A DNA stretch of 64,000 nt from Molossus alvarezi (Eukaryota; Chordata; Mammalia; Chiroptera; Molossidae). Positions 33,736 through 44,937 of this stretch are shown piece by piece (position 1 is the stretch's first letter; every line of letters starts with the position of its first letter). The DNA is taken from assembly GCA_037176705.1 (NCBI GenBank), contig CM073897.1, positions 40,543,488-40,607,487 of the forward strand. Reading direction: 5' to 3'. The notes under the pieces are model-generated. The model made no database searches. It saw only the letters and a list, made by a program, of their open reading frames with translations, and was not told where the DNA came from. The position numbers were made by a program, and so were the translations under genes.

Positions 33736-34012
33736 AAAATAAGCTGATGAAAAAAAAATAGAAGCAGAGGCATGGAAACATAAAACAGACTGACAAACCT
33801 CAGAGGGAAGGGGGTAGGTTAACCAAGGAATTTACATGCATGTGTGCATTACCCATGAACACAGACAATAGGGTGGTGAAGACCTGGGATGGGATGGGAA
33901 CTGAGAGGAGGGGGCCATGGGGGAAAGATAGGAGGACATTTGTAATATTCTCAACAATAAAGATTTAATTTAAAATGTATATATAAATCAATAAAAAGAA
34001 AACAGCATGCAA

Positions 34013-34535
34013 ATACAAAAGTTTGAAATCTTTTATTCAAAAGAGCAGATACAGAGTTCAACTAGTCATCGACTGTTTAAAAGAAAAAAAATCTGATGGA
34101 ATCCAAGGATTCTCTCTTAGAAAACAAATACAAATTGTTATTTGAAACATATTTATTTGGGATCAGAGAAGAGATGTGCACAAAAAGGAAGCTAAATAAG
34201 AAAAAGAAGGGTGCCAAAGAAAGGGAAGTTATTCAAATAACATGCCTCATTTCCCCCAACAAGATCTTAAACTCCTTAAGGGTTTGGTCATAATCTGGTT
34301 GAAAGCTGTCTCCTTGCTTGTTTGTTTGTTCTTATCATGTTACCTGTTTTTTAATAATTGGTTGCCAATGAATATTTTATTTATTATATTAATCAACTAG
34401 AATCCTAACCCAGGCACTCTGACTCCAAAGTATATGAATCAAATGTAAAGTGTTGGTATGTATCAGAATGAACAAAAAAATGACATTTTTGAATGAATAA
34501 GATAATTAATACAATTTATTAATTGTATAATAATA
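34013..34535. other. unassigned AT-rich sequence
   Basis: Nothing recognised. Confidence 0.35.
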
Positions 34536-34640
34536 AATGTGGCAGACACCATTCTGAGTGATGTATATCTATTATTTCATTTAATCTTTTGAAGAAAATA
34601 TCAATAACCTCATTACCCTTCTCCTCCCACTCACATAGGA
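34536..34640 (-). repeat. MIR SINE fragment
   Basis: 'gacaccattctgagtgatgt' with 'tatttcatttaatcttttga' fits the antisense MIR 3' part. Confidence 0.5.
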
Positions 34641-34939
34641 AAAAATGACATTAATTTTCAGGAAAAAGAAGTATCTCTGTAATATATTTTTATTATAGAA
34701 CATTTTAAAAGGCATAATCATTTTGGTGAGGATGATGGCTAAAAAAATCCTTTATTTAGTCCAGACTGATTTAATTTCTTTCCATTTGAGCAGGTACTTG
34801 AGGGGTAACTAGTCACCAGGGAAGGGAGTTACATTTATAAATTTGAAGTGTTAAGACTCACTTATGCTGCCCTACATATTTCCCAGAGAAGAAAATAGCT
34901 TTAAAAAATGTTTATGTGGGGGCCCATATTTAGACTGAG
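34641..34939. other. unassigned sequence
   Basis: Nothing recognised. Confidence 0.35.
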
Positions 34940-35075
34940 TCTGAACAGAAAAGGGGATATGGTTTAGAATCAGACAGGTATAGATTTAAATCCTAGCTAG
35001 GTTACTCTTTCTAATTGGGTATGTTCAAAGGCAAAGAACCTCAACTTCCAGTCTCTTCTGTGAACAGAGATTAAT
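34940..35075 (+). repeat. MIR SINE (donor of a local inverted copy)
   Basis: 'cagacaggtatagatttaaa' and 'tcctagctaggttactcttt' follow the MIR core in sense, then 'aacctcaacttccagtctct'. Bases 34969-35040 have a close inverted copy at 35564-35635. Confidence 0.6.
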
Positions 35076-35443
35076 GATAGTGATACGTAACAGTTTTACA
35101 AAAATAAATGCAGTCATTTAAGTTAAAGGGAAAAGAGAGTGCTAGGGGGAGGGGTGAGCCCCTGCAGAAGAATCAAGGTGAGAAGAACAGCTGCAAGAGA
35201 CTGAAAGGAAGCACAGAGCCAGGGGAAATGTAAGGCAATGGTCAAAGCCGGCAAGGACACGATGGACGATGGTAAGGATTCCTACAGCAATAGGCAGATG
35301 TAAAGGGTTTTAAGAAGAAAGTGGGATGCTCTAATATGCTTGTTTTTTAAGAGCTCCTTGGTTTAAGTATGCACACAAAAATTGTAGCCTTCTACTTTTA
35401 ATATTTCCCCACTTTGAATCTCTACTAATTGTCAAGTACTGTA
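35076..35443. other. unassigned, possible old repeat
   Basis: 35140-35330 resembles a common old interspersed repeat ('aaagggttttaagaagaaag' block), family not resolved. Confidence 0.3.
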
Positions 35444-35461
35444 TTAGCATTTTTTTTCTTT

Positions 35462-35774
35462 AAATCCTCACTTGAGGATATTTTCCATTTATCTTCAGAT
35501 AGAGTGGGAGAGAGGAGTGGGGAGAGACAGAGACAGACAGACAGACAGACATTGGTTGCTTCAAAGGTCCTTTGTCTTTGAACATACCCAATTAGAAAGA
35601 GTAACCTAGCTAGGATTTAAATCTATACCCATCTGATTGGTTGCTTCACACATGACCCCAACCAGGGCCAGGGAGCAAACTCCAACCATGGTATGTGCCC
35701 TGGACTGGAATCGAACCCGCAACTCATTGGTCCTTGGCCTGATGCTCTAACCACTGAGCAAAACCAGCCAGGGC
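35462..35774 (-). mobile_element. VES SINE (long-head) carrying a templated insertion
   Basis: Antisense tail 'taaatcctcacttgaggata', GA/GACA tract, then body and head ending 'aaaaccagccagggc'. It is longer than its siblings because of a foreign 72-bp block at 35564-35635. Flanks 'tagcattttt...ctttaa' and 'taccatttttctttta' look like a decayed target duplication. Confidence 0.9.
35551..35648. repeat. inverted copy of upstream MIR piece with 13-bp flanking duplication
   Basis: The 13-mer attggttgcttca occurs exactly at 35551-35563 and 35636-35648. The 72 bases between are the reverse complement of 34969-35040. Only about five differences, all transitions, separate the copies. The block interrupts the VES SINE, so it arrived after the SINE. 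Confidence 0.92.
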
Positions 35775-35814
35775 TACCATTTTTCTTTTATATTACATAG
35801 ATTAAATTTTGTAA

Positions 35815-35935
35815 CATAGATTAATTATTTTTGTAATAAACTGTAACCTAAATATTTTGCACTGCACAAATGAAGTGCTTCACAGAGAACTGGCATTTGG
35901 ATCCAGGTTGTCTGCCTAAGTGCTCTCATGTACCA
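35815..35935 (-). repeat. possible MIR fragment
   Basis: 'actggcatttggatccaggt' followed by 'tgtctgcctaagtgctctca' resembles the antisense MIR end. Confidence 0.4.
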
Positions 35936-36059
35936 CCACCTGACAAGAAGTTCCTAAGCACTAGGTGCCCCTGGAAAGGACTTGAGTGGTAGTGGTGTAG
36001 GAGGTAGGCAGGGCCACCGGGAGTATAGGGTCTCTGTCTGGTACACGTTATGATAACCC

Positions 36060-36540
36060 CTCAGTAGTCATACTCTCGCATGACCCCTCTCCTAGAGTGC
36101 AGGTAGAACCTAGAACTTGCTTTTAGCCAACAGAATATGGCGGGATGATGGAATATTCATGACCATTGCAGCTTTATGTTATATTTAGACTGTTACCGCA
36201 GACAGGAGCGGTAGATCCACAGCTGGATTTGAAGAAGAGGCCATGCTGGGAGAAAGCTATGTGGCAAAGAGCTGTCAGCAGATTCTAGGAGCTGAGCATG
36301 ATACTCGGCTGACCGCCAGCAAGTAAATAGGGACCTCAGTTCCACACCCACAGGGACTCACATTCTGGAAACAACCACCTGCTCTTACGAGGAGTCCTAA
36401 CATTCTGAAAGAAATATGTCCCGGACAACACTTTGAGGGCAGCCTCTGAGAACCTGGAAAGAGGACACAGTTCAGGCATGTAGATTCCTGACCGACACAA
36501 TTCGGCAACAGTAAACTGCTGATATGTAGAGTGAAGGAAG
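36060..36540 (+). mobile_element. MaLR-type LTR, diverged
   Basis: 'gcttttagccaacagaatat', 'ggcgggatgatggaatattc', a central 'tgctgggagaaagctatgtg' block and late 'gattcctgaccgacacaatt' follow the order of MLT1-class LTRs. This is an old non-autonomous LTR with no internal coding sequence. Confidence 0.55.
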
Positions 36541-37107
36541 CATACGAAGTGGCTACTGGGAAGAGGGATGTTTGACCCAGGTCTGTGCAAGAAAGAAGGA
36601 ATAGAATGGAAATGGAGAAAACACAAATTCTCTGGAGTCACAGGTCATGCCAGAAAATACGATATGTATGAGCAGGACAGAGGGTCTGAGGTGGGGTCAC
36701 TGGAGCTGCGAGTTGACGAAAGCAGCTGTTTTCCCTCTTCCAGAAGCTACACTTAGCTTAAAGGAACACTGTAGATATTCCAGGAAGACAGAAGTCCAGA
36801 TATTTAGATATTTACTTCTTTGTCCCAAGTAATTTCTTGGCAAAGTGCAACTGCTTCTTTTTAATCTGCTGAGTGGTCAGCTTGAGGACATGAAACAGAC
36901 ACATATTCTATAGCAAGTTCACAAGTAGAACAGAAATCTTGAGCCATTAACAGAGCATTTTCATTCATATCTAGGGCAGCTCTGCTGGTTTTTTTGTTTT
37001 TTGTTTTCTTCTTTGAAAAGTTGATATAACAATATAAAAATATTTTAACAGCTGTATAAAATGAACTACATGTTCTCATATATATTTTTTCCAATCATTG
37101 TCTACTT
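36541..37107. other. unassigned sequence
   Basis: Nothing recognised. Confidence 0.35.
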
Positions 37108-37122
37108 GTGTTTGTGTTTTTA

Positions 37123-37387
37123 TTTCTTTGTTTGTTTGTTTATTTAATCCTCACCCGATGACATTTTTGCGTTCATCTTCAGAGAAAGTGGGAGGGAGAA
37201 AGGGAGGAAGAGACAGAGAGAAACATCGATACGAGAGAGACACATCGAGTGACTGCCACCCACATGACCCCAACCAGGGCCAGGGACAAACTGCAACTGA
37301 GGTACGTGCCCTTAACAGGAACCAAACCAGGGTCTCTCTGGTCCACGGGCCGATGCTCTAACCGCTGAGCCAAACTGGCCAGGGAAA
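37123..37387 (-). mobile_element. VES SINE (long-head subfamily), full length
   Basis: All parts are present in antisense: 'tcctcacccgatgacatttt' tail, GA tract, 'ccccaaccagggccagggac', and head ending 'caaactggccaggg'. Exact 15-bp target duplication gtgtttgtgttttta at 37108-37122 and 37388-37402. The T-rich end contains a (TTTG)n expansion. Confidence 0.97.
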
Positions 37388-37429
37388 GTGTTTGTGTTTT
37401 TAAAACTTACAATCTAGTAAGAATGCTTC

Positions 37430-37990
37430 CAGCTAAAAGAAACATCAATCTCAAATAAAACTGACTTAAACTATAAGGGCAGTTACGTCATATATCAGGA
37501 AGTCCAGAGGCAGAGTGGGTTTATTTAACGTTAGTTTATTCACGGTAAATTCAATAGAGGTATAAAAGTACTTTTACCAAAAAAAGTAAAAACAATACAT
37601 GATTATAGAGGTCCAGGTCTCAGGTGTTTTCCATCTCTATGAACTGCCATATTTAATGTTTTCATTCTCTTATCGAAAGATGGCTGCAGTGTTTGTGGGT
37701 ATCACATACAGATGTATCAGATGATGCGCTGAGGAAGCAGAGAGAGAGCTCACCTCCTTTTGCAGCTTTCTTAAAAGCAACTCAATTTTCATAGAAGCCC
37801 TCATGAGATTTTCACTATAGCTCTTTGGCTAGAACTGTGACATAGCTGTTCCTAAACTAGTCACTAGCCGGGAGAATGGGGTACATGTACCCAAGGCAGG
37901 CAGAGCAATGCAGACGTTGTTTGCCTGCAAGATAAGGCAGGAAGGTACCTGACCAAGGTCATATAAGGTACAAAGCAGAAATGGATGCTG
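37430..37990 (+). repeat. ancient interspersed repeat, family not resolved
   Basis: The order 'caggaagtccagaggcagag', 'gaaagatggctgcagtgttt' and 'ggctagaactgtgacatagc' belongs to a widespread old mammalian repeat. A second copy of the same family seems to lie at 41545-41800. Confidence 0.4.
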
Positions 37991-38009
37991 GGTGTTGTCC
38001 ATTATAAGT

Positions 38010-38335
38010 TGCTTTGAATGTTTAATTTTAAGGAAGTTTTCTTTTCATCTTAAAAATTATGATTTTGATGACGACATGAAATACTCTCATGTAGATATAC
38101 CATAATTTACTAACCTTTGCCCTAATGTATTATTTTATTTTGATAAGTTTATAAAATAAAATGTGAGATGCTGGTATTTTTCTAACCTCTTCAATTTATA
38201 CATTAGTAATTGCAAGTAACCTATGGTAGCAGTGAGTTTATTTATATTATCTTAGGCTCCCAAACTTCAAGGTAAGTTTCCTTTGGGAAAATCCAGAGTT
38301 TCTTCAATGTTTTATAACATCAACAACAAAAACAA
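38010..38335. other. unassigned AT-rich sequence
   Basis: Nothing recognised. Confidence 0.35.
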
Positions 38336-38337
38336 GT

Positions 38338-38700
38338 TTCTCCATTTATTGAGTGTCTATTATTTGTCATAGTATCTTTTTTTAAATTTTATTTTTTATT
38401 GCTTTTAGAGAGAGAGGAAGGGAGACGGAGAGAAAGAGAGAAACATGATGAGAGAGAACATCGATTGGCCGCCTCCTGCATGCCCCCTCTGGGGATTGGG
38501 CCCACAACCTGGGCATGTGCCCTGACTGGGAATCGAACCAGGACCTGTTGGTGCATGGTCAGTGCTCAACCACTGAGCCACACCGTCGGGGCTGTCATAG
38601 TATCTTTTATAATAATTAATCCTATGAAATCAATATTACAATCTCCATTTTACAGAGATTAACTTTAAGTGGATTACACGGTGAAAATGAAAATCTAATC
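38338..38700 (-). repeat. MIR SINE split by a VES
   Basis: The left piece 'tttattgagtgtctattatt' and the right piece 'atctccattttacagagatt' are antisense MIR separated by the SINE insertion. Confidence 0.6.
38381..38592 (-). mobile_element. VES-type SINE (short-tail subfamily)
   Basis: Exact 16-bp target duplication tgtcatagtatctttt at 38365-38380 and 38593-38608. Antisense GA tract, 'cctcctgcatgccccctctg', 'ggcatgtgccctgactggga', an antisense B box and a head ending 'ccacaccgtcggggc' are all readable. Confidence 0.97.
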
Positions 38701-39689
38701 TGTTTTCTAACACAAACATCCATAGCATTTACTTACCTAGATTGCCCAGTACAGTAGCTCCTCAATAAATAGTTGTTGAGTCTGTGGATGAGCACATTTT
38801 ATGCTCAAATGAGTGTTTTTGCTCCCCAGGATCATTAAAATGCCATTTTAAATCACCCCATATTTTCTCTACTGATTAAGGTACATTTAGTTGAATGTAG
38901 TCTGTTCAGTTTACATTGATTTATTTGATTTGATTTGGGTTGTAACAGGAAAAAAAAGTATGGCCTTCCCTAGAGCTTCCCTAGAGCTTGAAATAGTGTT
39001 CCTAGTTTTCCCCAATCGCTCTACCGAGGGTGTCGTTAATTAATAGGAGAAAAGGAAAAAGAACCTCTCTACAGGAAAGTCATTTTATCAGCCTGGCTAT
39101 TATAGATAGAGTTTATTAGCTGAGTGGGACCTGTACTGAGAGGACGACTAATATGGGTGACCTTTCTCGTGAGTCACAAAAATCAGAAGGCGTGGAATTG
39201 ATGAGACACCTTTCCATCCTTCCAACTTTGTTATGTAGAACCGGGCACTAAAGCCAAACATTAAGGAAGCCACCACCCGGAGGCAGAACCCCTCCAGTGA
39301 GCTTCAGAAGCAGGCAGGTGACACATGACTGCCTTCCGTTTCTCATGCTCATGACACATGCTGTCAGGATTTGGAGTGTGGTGTGAGCTTGTGTGTGTGT
39401 GCCTATGTGCACATGTGTGGTGTGCTAACCTTTGGCTCCCATGTGCTAATGGTCATGATATAATAATCCAAGTTCTACTTACCAGTTGCTGCCTGAAATC
39501 CATATATTCCCCTGAGGGCTACTGTCTATAGATGCTGGACACCATGGCTCAGTTATTTCCAGAGGTGCTGAACAGGCAGGTCCTTCATACTCTTGCTCTT
39601 TCCCCCTTAGCAGTTGGGTATCTACCATCGTGTCCCTCACTTATACATCTACTTGAAATAGGGGGTTGAGAAGTGTAAAGAAAGTAACA
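38701..39689. other. unassigned sequence
   Basis: 'agctcctcaataaatagttg' near 38758 is a MIR/L2-type terminus. A (TG)n-rich patch lies at 39390-39420. Otherwise nothing. Confidence 0.35.
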
Positions 39690-39865
39690 CATTAAAATCC
39701 TAATATATTTTGGATGTAAGATGCATTTGTGTATCACCTTACTTAATCCTAAAAACAATATTTTAGGTAGGTAGGATTCCAGTTTTAGTGATAGGAGACA
39801 AGCACCCTTGAAGTTAGATAGCATTTCTGGATCAAACAGCCAATACAGCTTCAATTTCAATGTAG
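39690..39865 (-). repeat. MIR SINE
   Basis: 'cttacttaatcctaaaaaca', 'ggtaggattccagttttagt', 'gagacaagcacccttgaagt' follow antisense MIR. Confidence 0.55.
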
Positions 39866-41544
39866 GACCCAGATAAGGAAGAAAAAAGTCTAGAGGTTTT
39901 TATAAAATAAAAATATAATTAATGGGCTATGTGATATATCCACTCAGCAAATTTATACCACTGTTACCTATTCTAATAGATGTGCAGCCTCCAGATGACA
40001 GATTGTTATGTATTAGCATTTCACAGTGAACACACATTTGAAATATTGCATTTAATGCAGGTAGCCGTATTTATGAATCATTTACAGACCTCTGAACGTA
40101 CAGAGGAAAATGCTTAAGGAATAAAGAGTTTAAAAATTATAGGACCCCAAAAAATGTATAAACTGTAATAAAATACCTCAGTCCAAGGAGAATTAGATGC
40201 TGAAGAACGGAAGAATTAATTTCCTTACCAAAGATCACTGGCCTTTCCATCAAACAGGAACAATTCTTGGAGGACATTTCTCATAAGGAGTTAAAATCTC
40301 AGGCTATTTCAAGTGAAAGAACCTGACTCCAGGGCTTAATAATGCCCACCCCCTGGGGCCGGTGGGGGGCGGGGGGGGGGGTGAGGGTGGTTGAAACAAG
40401 TCTCGGGGAAAACAACCACGTTCTGAGAAGTCCCAGGAAGGTGGCCTGAGAACCAGCGAGAGGGTGTTACAGGTTCCTGTGGGGTAGAATTTTATACACA
40501 TTCCAAACATCTGACAATGAAAGGGAAAAGAAAGAAAACTGATGCTCTCTTTCTCAGAACAAAGTATGCTATCAACACAGTGTTAAGGGACAAACTCATG
40601 TCCTCATCATCTCAAAAGCGGGGATTAATGCTCAGATGGATTACTTCTGTTTTAGGTTATGAAGACTGAGTCAGAGATGAACAGTAACCCAAGTCTGTTT
40701 GGCTCCAACCTTGATTTTCAACCATTAGTTCCCAAAGGCACTTACATGAAATTACCTGGATGTCTGTCAGTGGTATTTGGAAGGGAGCCTCACAATGGAA
40801 AGCAGGCTAGTGTTCATGACCTCTTAGATCTCTTCCATCTCTCAGCTTCTTTGATTTTGTGATGCAGCTGGATGACATACTTCTAATACTCAGGTAAGGC
40901 TAACAATAAAGCCTGGTACTTAAAATTGAGCTTTCCCTTACCTCAATCTTCTCTGTTTAGCTCTGTGGATGACTGGCATTTGGCTCCATTAAAGGTTTAT
41001 ACACCATGGGCAAAATGTTAGAAATTGCTCCCTCCAACCTTATTATAACATGGTTCTTGGCAGCTAAGCCATATGTCAACTCCAGAGTGGTTTGCTTGGT
41101 GGGAAGATAATTACTCTAGGGTTAATTACAGAATCCTTCCAGCTTTATTATATGGGTTCCTCAGAGACAGAGTCTATTTTTTCATGCAGTATGCAAGACT
41201 GGCTGCCTATAAATGTGCAGCTTTGCTTGCAGGCATGAGTCCATATGATTGAAAAACCTCCAAGGGGCTGAATGGTGAAGTTTATTTGGTCCTTCTGTTA
41301 TGACCACCCCTCCCAGCCCTCGTCTCTGTGGATATACAATGATATGTGTTAGACGTTTCCTAGATTTATCATGGGCTCGTGGGTCAAATCATTTAGACAT
41401 CAGAAGTTTATATCTGCATCATGAGATTTTTCAAAACTACATTTCTCTCTCTGAAACATCTAAAAATATTGAACATCCCCTTTTTAAAACTCCTTCCTGC
41501 ATCTACCTTGCCTTCTGAAATTTACCAATGAGAATTTTTGTTTC
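39866..41544. other. unassigned 1.7-kb stretch
   Basis: Contains a G-rich run (40358-40389) including eleven consecutive G at 40371-40381. No gene or firm repeat family. A 67-codon frame at 40659-40862 has no recognised family. Confidence 0.35.
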
Positions 41545-41800
41545 TTTGCTTCAAGTAACAGAAAACTCAAAGTGACTTAAATAACGAGGACATGTTTGTT
41601 TTGTTTTGTTTTGTTTTGTTTTGTCCTATAATTACAAGTTATAAGAGATACAGAGGTAGGAATACAACTTCAGGTATCTGGTTCCAGTTCCCTGGTTTCT
41701 CTGTTTCATCCTTCTCCGTGTCCACTTGGTCTTCAGAGTGGATCATCGTGGCCACAGGATGGCTACCAGCCACACCTGGAGCAACACGTGTCCTGGTCTG
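41545..41800 (+). repeat. ancient interspersed repeat, family not resolved
   Basis: 'agtaacagaaaactcaaagt', a (TTTTG)n expansion at 41594-41623 and 'atacagaggtaggaatacaa' resemble the copy at 37430-37990. Confidence 0.4.
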
Positions 41801-42235
41801 TATCCAGTGCGAGAAAAAGAGGGCCTTGACCAATGCATGGGATATGTGTTCTTTTAGTCCTCACGAGGCCAGCTGAGATTGGGGGACCAAGAAGATTGTG
41901 TAGAGAAAGGCCCCTGCCAATTTGAAATGCTTTAGAATGTTTGAAATATATTTCCGAAGCTGGGGATGGACTCAGTTTCCCCTACATTGTGTGAGGAGGG
42001 CAGAATGGATACCTGAACATCACTGGAGTCCTGTTAGGAAGCAGGAAAATGCAGAAGGGACTGCCTGGGCCACCCCACTTCCACTCGGCAAGCCTCTTCT
42101 AATATCCACTTAGTTTCTATGGGCTGTTCCCCTTACAGACACTTCCTTCAGTGTTGACGCCCCCAGGTTCTGTCTTTGGACTTCTGGGTGCACTGGAGAG
42201 ATTATTTGTGGGTTATCATACTATAGAATAGATGT
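41801..42235. other. unassigned sequence
   Basis: Possibly the tail of the preceding repeat. Otherwise nothing recognised. Confidence 0.3.
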
Positions 42236-42237
42236 GT

Positions 42238-42455
42238 CGGGTGTGCAGTGATTACGGGAACAAATTTTGGAGCCAGGCAACAAAAGTGTGAATCCCAATT
42301 TAAGCACTTGGTCATCTTAAGCAATTTCTTAATTCCCTGTGTTTCATGTTCTTCAGTGGATAACAGGAATAATAACAGTCTCTATCTTATAAGACAAACA
42401 TTTTTTATAAGGATTACATAACAATATGAAGAGTGCTTAGAATGGTGTCTGGCCT
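42238..42455 (+). repeat. MIR SINE
   Basis: 'tttggagccaggcaacaaaa', 'ttaagcacttggtcatctta', 'agcaatttcttaattccctg' and a closing 'gagtgcttagaatggtgtct' give an almost full-length MIR. Confidence 0.75.
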
Positions 42456-42663
42456 TACTTTTACTTTTAAAAGCCTCCTTATGGTGCTTCAACCTCAAGA
42501 AAAGTAGATGTGACCAAAAGAAGGAGAAAAGAGAAAAAAGGGACAGTAGACCCTGTTTATCTATCACCTTATTCCAGGTTCAGAAGGGCAACAGTGATAA
42601 ACACCTTAAGAAAGAACCTGTGTTCCTCCTTCAAGCTCACTCTTCCAAAGGAGAACATCATAA

Positions 42664-42832
42664 GCCCGTGCCGCGTAGCTCAGGGATTAGAGTGTTGTCC
42701 CCATAGTCCAAGGTTGCAGTTTCGATCCCCCATCAGGGCACATCCAAGAATTAGCCAGCGAATGTATAAACAAGTGGAACTGATCTCTCTCTCTCATCAA
42801 TAAATACTTTTTAAAAAAATTTAAGAAATGAA
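42664..42832 (+). mobile_element. tRNA-derived SINE, VES relative with a different body
   Basis: Head 'gcccgtgccgcgtagctcag' with A-box 'ggattagagtg' and B box 'gtttcgatccccc'. The body is short: 'gaatgtataaacaagtggaa', a CT run, and 'catcaataaatacttttt'. This body occurs nowhere else in the window, so the copy is a separate subfamily, probably older. No target duplication seen. Confidence 0.75.
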
Positions 42833-42899
42833 AATAAATAAAAGAGAGGATCAATATTGATTGTGCTTATAGTCTATTCTAGGTCTTACTAGAGTGCTT

Positions 42900-43060
42900 T
42901 AAATCCACCTCCTCCTGTAGTTCCCCCAAACCACATGAGCAGCTTTATTGCCATTCCTTTGCAAAGATCCCAGGCTCAGAGAACATGAGCATGTTACTCA
43001 AGTTCAGAAAATGATAAAATCAGGATTTGAAATGAGTTAGATTAGTCTAACTTTGCTTGC
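42900..43060 (-). repeat. MIR SINE
   Basis: 'tttattgccattcctttgca', 'atcccaggctcagagaacat' and 'aaaatcaggatttgaaatga' follow antisense MIR. Confidence 0.55.
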
Positions 43061-43418
43061 TTGCTTTAATCCATCTCTTCAAATGAGGTTTAATCGTTGT
43101 TCCCTCTTTAAAGCATTTTCTACCATGAAGACTGGGCTCTACAATTTATTTCATTGTTTGCAGAAGACCCTAAGCTTGCTGCTATGGTATTGCTGATCAC
43201 AGCATGCTGTCATTTTCTGACATTGTCGTAGTACTTGTGTGTATCCCCCACAGAGTTCACCTTCGGTTACAGTCTCAGCAGACAGCGGCAACCACAGAGA
43301 ACACTTGTTGAATTAACAAATAACTTAATAAGCAGATATAAGAGTTTTTAAACTCCATGGTATTTTTCTTCTGTAATACTCAAACTTTTGGTCTTCCCTT
43401 TTAGAGAAATATTGTGGA

Positions 43419-43420
<2 letters not shown>
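43061..43420. other. unassigned sequence
   Basis: Nothing recognised. Confidence 0.35.
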
Positions 43421-43472
<52 letters not shown>

Positions 43473-43481
43473 GATAGATAG

Positions 43482-43542
<61 letters not shown>
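43421..43542 (+). repeat. (GATA)n microsatellite
   Basis: About 30 tetranucleotide units with one interruption ('gatgatagatagagataga') at 43470-43488. The translated Ile/Tyr/Leu/Ser frame on the minus strand is an artefact of the repeat. Confidence 0.98.
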
Positions 43543-43747
43543 TCAAGGATCCTGGATGAATCCCTGGAAGAGATGAGCTATGTATCTATTTTTTATGGCT
43601 CCTGGTCCAGAACCTTGGCACTAAAACTATGACACCCTTTTAAATATATCTGATTTGATCACTTCGTCATATTATTTGGCTTTCCTTTGTAAAGCAGGCG
43701 AAAATCTTGAAAAATATTTAAAGTATAATAAAAGAACAAAGTATGTA

Positions 43748-43750
<3 letters not shown>

Positions 43751-43783
<33 letters not shown>
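43751..43783 (+). repeat. (TG)n microsatellite
   Basis: About 16 uninterrupted TG dinucleotides. Confidence 0.95.
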
Positions 43784-43785
<2 letters not shown>

Positions 43786-44385
43786 AAATGGAAAACAAAT
43801 CTTACAGTTTCTTATAGCCTTTAGCTTGTTTGTTTTAGTAATTGTGTTTTCCTTTGTTACTATTAGTAAACATCTGCTTTTGAGGGCCATGCATATTATT
43901 TAGAGTTAGAGGAGATCAATTTAAAGTATGACCAAAAGTTTAGCTATTTTATGGGTCCAGGAAGATGGGCTTCAAGACAAAGTTTGTGGTGGATTTTTTT
44001 TTAATTAATGTACAATCTATAGAAAAGTTGAAAAAACAAAGCAATTGCGATTTTCACAGTAAGATAATAAACAGCGACTCTCTCATTTTAAATCATGCTG
44101 CAGGTTTCTTTGGAAGGTGTGTAAGGAACACTCTATCAGATAAAGTGCATGAATGTTACTCATTCCTTCCTTGTTTGATCATTCAGATGTCTACTAAAAC
44201 AGAGCAATGACGATTATTAATTAATTTTATTTCTATAGCAAATATTTACTAAATGACTTTTAAGCATTAAGCTCTGTGCTGGGTAAAATGTGGTATGAGT
44301 GTGAATTTTTATTCTCAAGGAATTTGCCATCTAGTAAGTGTGGATTTCACGCTACCGTTTATGGAGGTAGTTGTTATTGTTACTT
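43784..44385. other. unassigned, possible L2 scrap
   Basis: 44250-44340 ('ttaagctctgtgctgggtaa', 'ctcaaggaatttgccatcta') resembles an L2 interior. The rest is unassigned. Confidence 0.35.
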
Positions 44386-44387
44386 TT

Positions 44388-44550
44388 ATTTGCATTAATA
44401 TATACTGATACCCATGCAGTTTATAAGCTTGGCAAGTTGGTATTATTTTCTTTTCATTTTATAAATGAGAAATGGAGGTGGAAGGATGTTAAGGGACATG
44501 GCCCAATTTATGTCAGTTAAATAATGTCAAGATTTGAACCCAACATACCT
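44388..44550 (-). repeat. MIR SINE
   Basis: 'tttcattttataaatgagaa', then 'gtcagttaaataatgtcaag' and 'atttgaacccaaca', follow antisense MIR. Confidence 0.65.
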
Positions 44551-44937
44551 AAAAAAAAATGCACAATGGCTTTATTGCTACACGATGGCGTTGGTAATAA
44601 GAGAGTCTACATCACTTCTCAATTTCTTATGAAGCTGGAACCTCAATCTATCCATTAATGGTCTAAAATTTAAAAGAAGAGTGAAATTCTGTCCACTTGA
44701 TAGTTTTGATTATAAGGTGCATTATTCATTATAGTATTGAAGTTCTCTTTTATACAGATCAGTTACTGCACAGAAATGCATGATTAAATTTTGCTTTACC
44801 GGTATTTTTTTTAATGACGCTCCCTCCCTAAAAAAAGATGAAGCAAACAAAACAAAACTGGTGTTCTCACATATGTTGCTTACTCAATAGCCATGTGTTC
44901 AGTTGAGTTATATGCATCTTCCTCAAAGAGGCAGGTT
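44551..44937. other. unassigned sequence
   Basis: Nothing recognised. Confidence 0.35.

Larger units (their letters stand above)
31738..33997 (+). mobile_element. L1, 5'-inverted and truncated
   Basis: The element lies between exact 15-bp target duplications gaaaacagcatgcaa (31723-31737 and 33998-34012). 31738 to about 33103 is antisense ORF2 (reverse transcriptase and beyond). From about 33104 the sense strand continues with the ORF2 C-terminal region, the 3' UTR with its G-rich tract, and 'ctcaacaataaagatttaat'. About 80 codons of ORF2 between the two parts are missing at the flip point. This is a textbook twin-priming product, dead on arrival. Confidence 0.93.

Noticed and set aside
37098..37361. 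87-codon frame and its antisense partner at 37179-37373
   Set aside because: Both are translations of a VES SINE. The same artefact explains frames at 24718-24954, 29887-30168, 38399-38662, 47198-47517, 51070-51309, 55895-56165 and 60216-60450.
43421..43542. Regular direct repeats suggesting a CRISPR-like array
   Set aside because: Tetranucleotide microsatellite in a mammalian genome; no spacers.
43325..43546. Ile/Tyr/Leu/Ser repeat protein on the minus strand
   Set aside because: Pure translation of the (GATA)n microsatellite.
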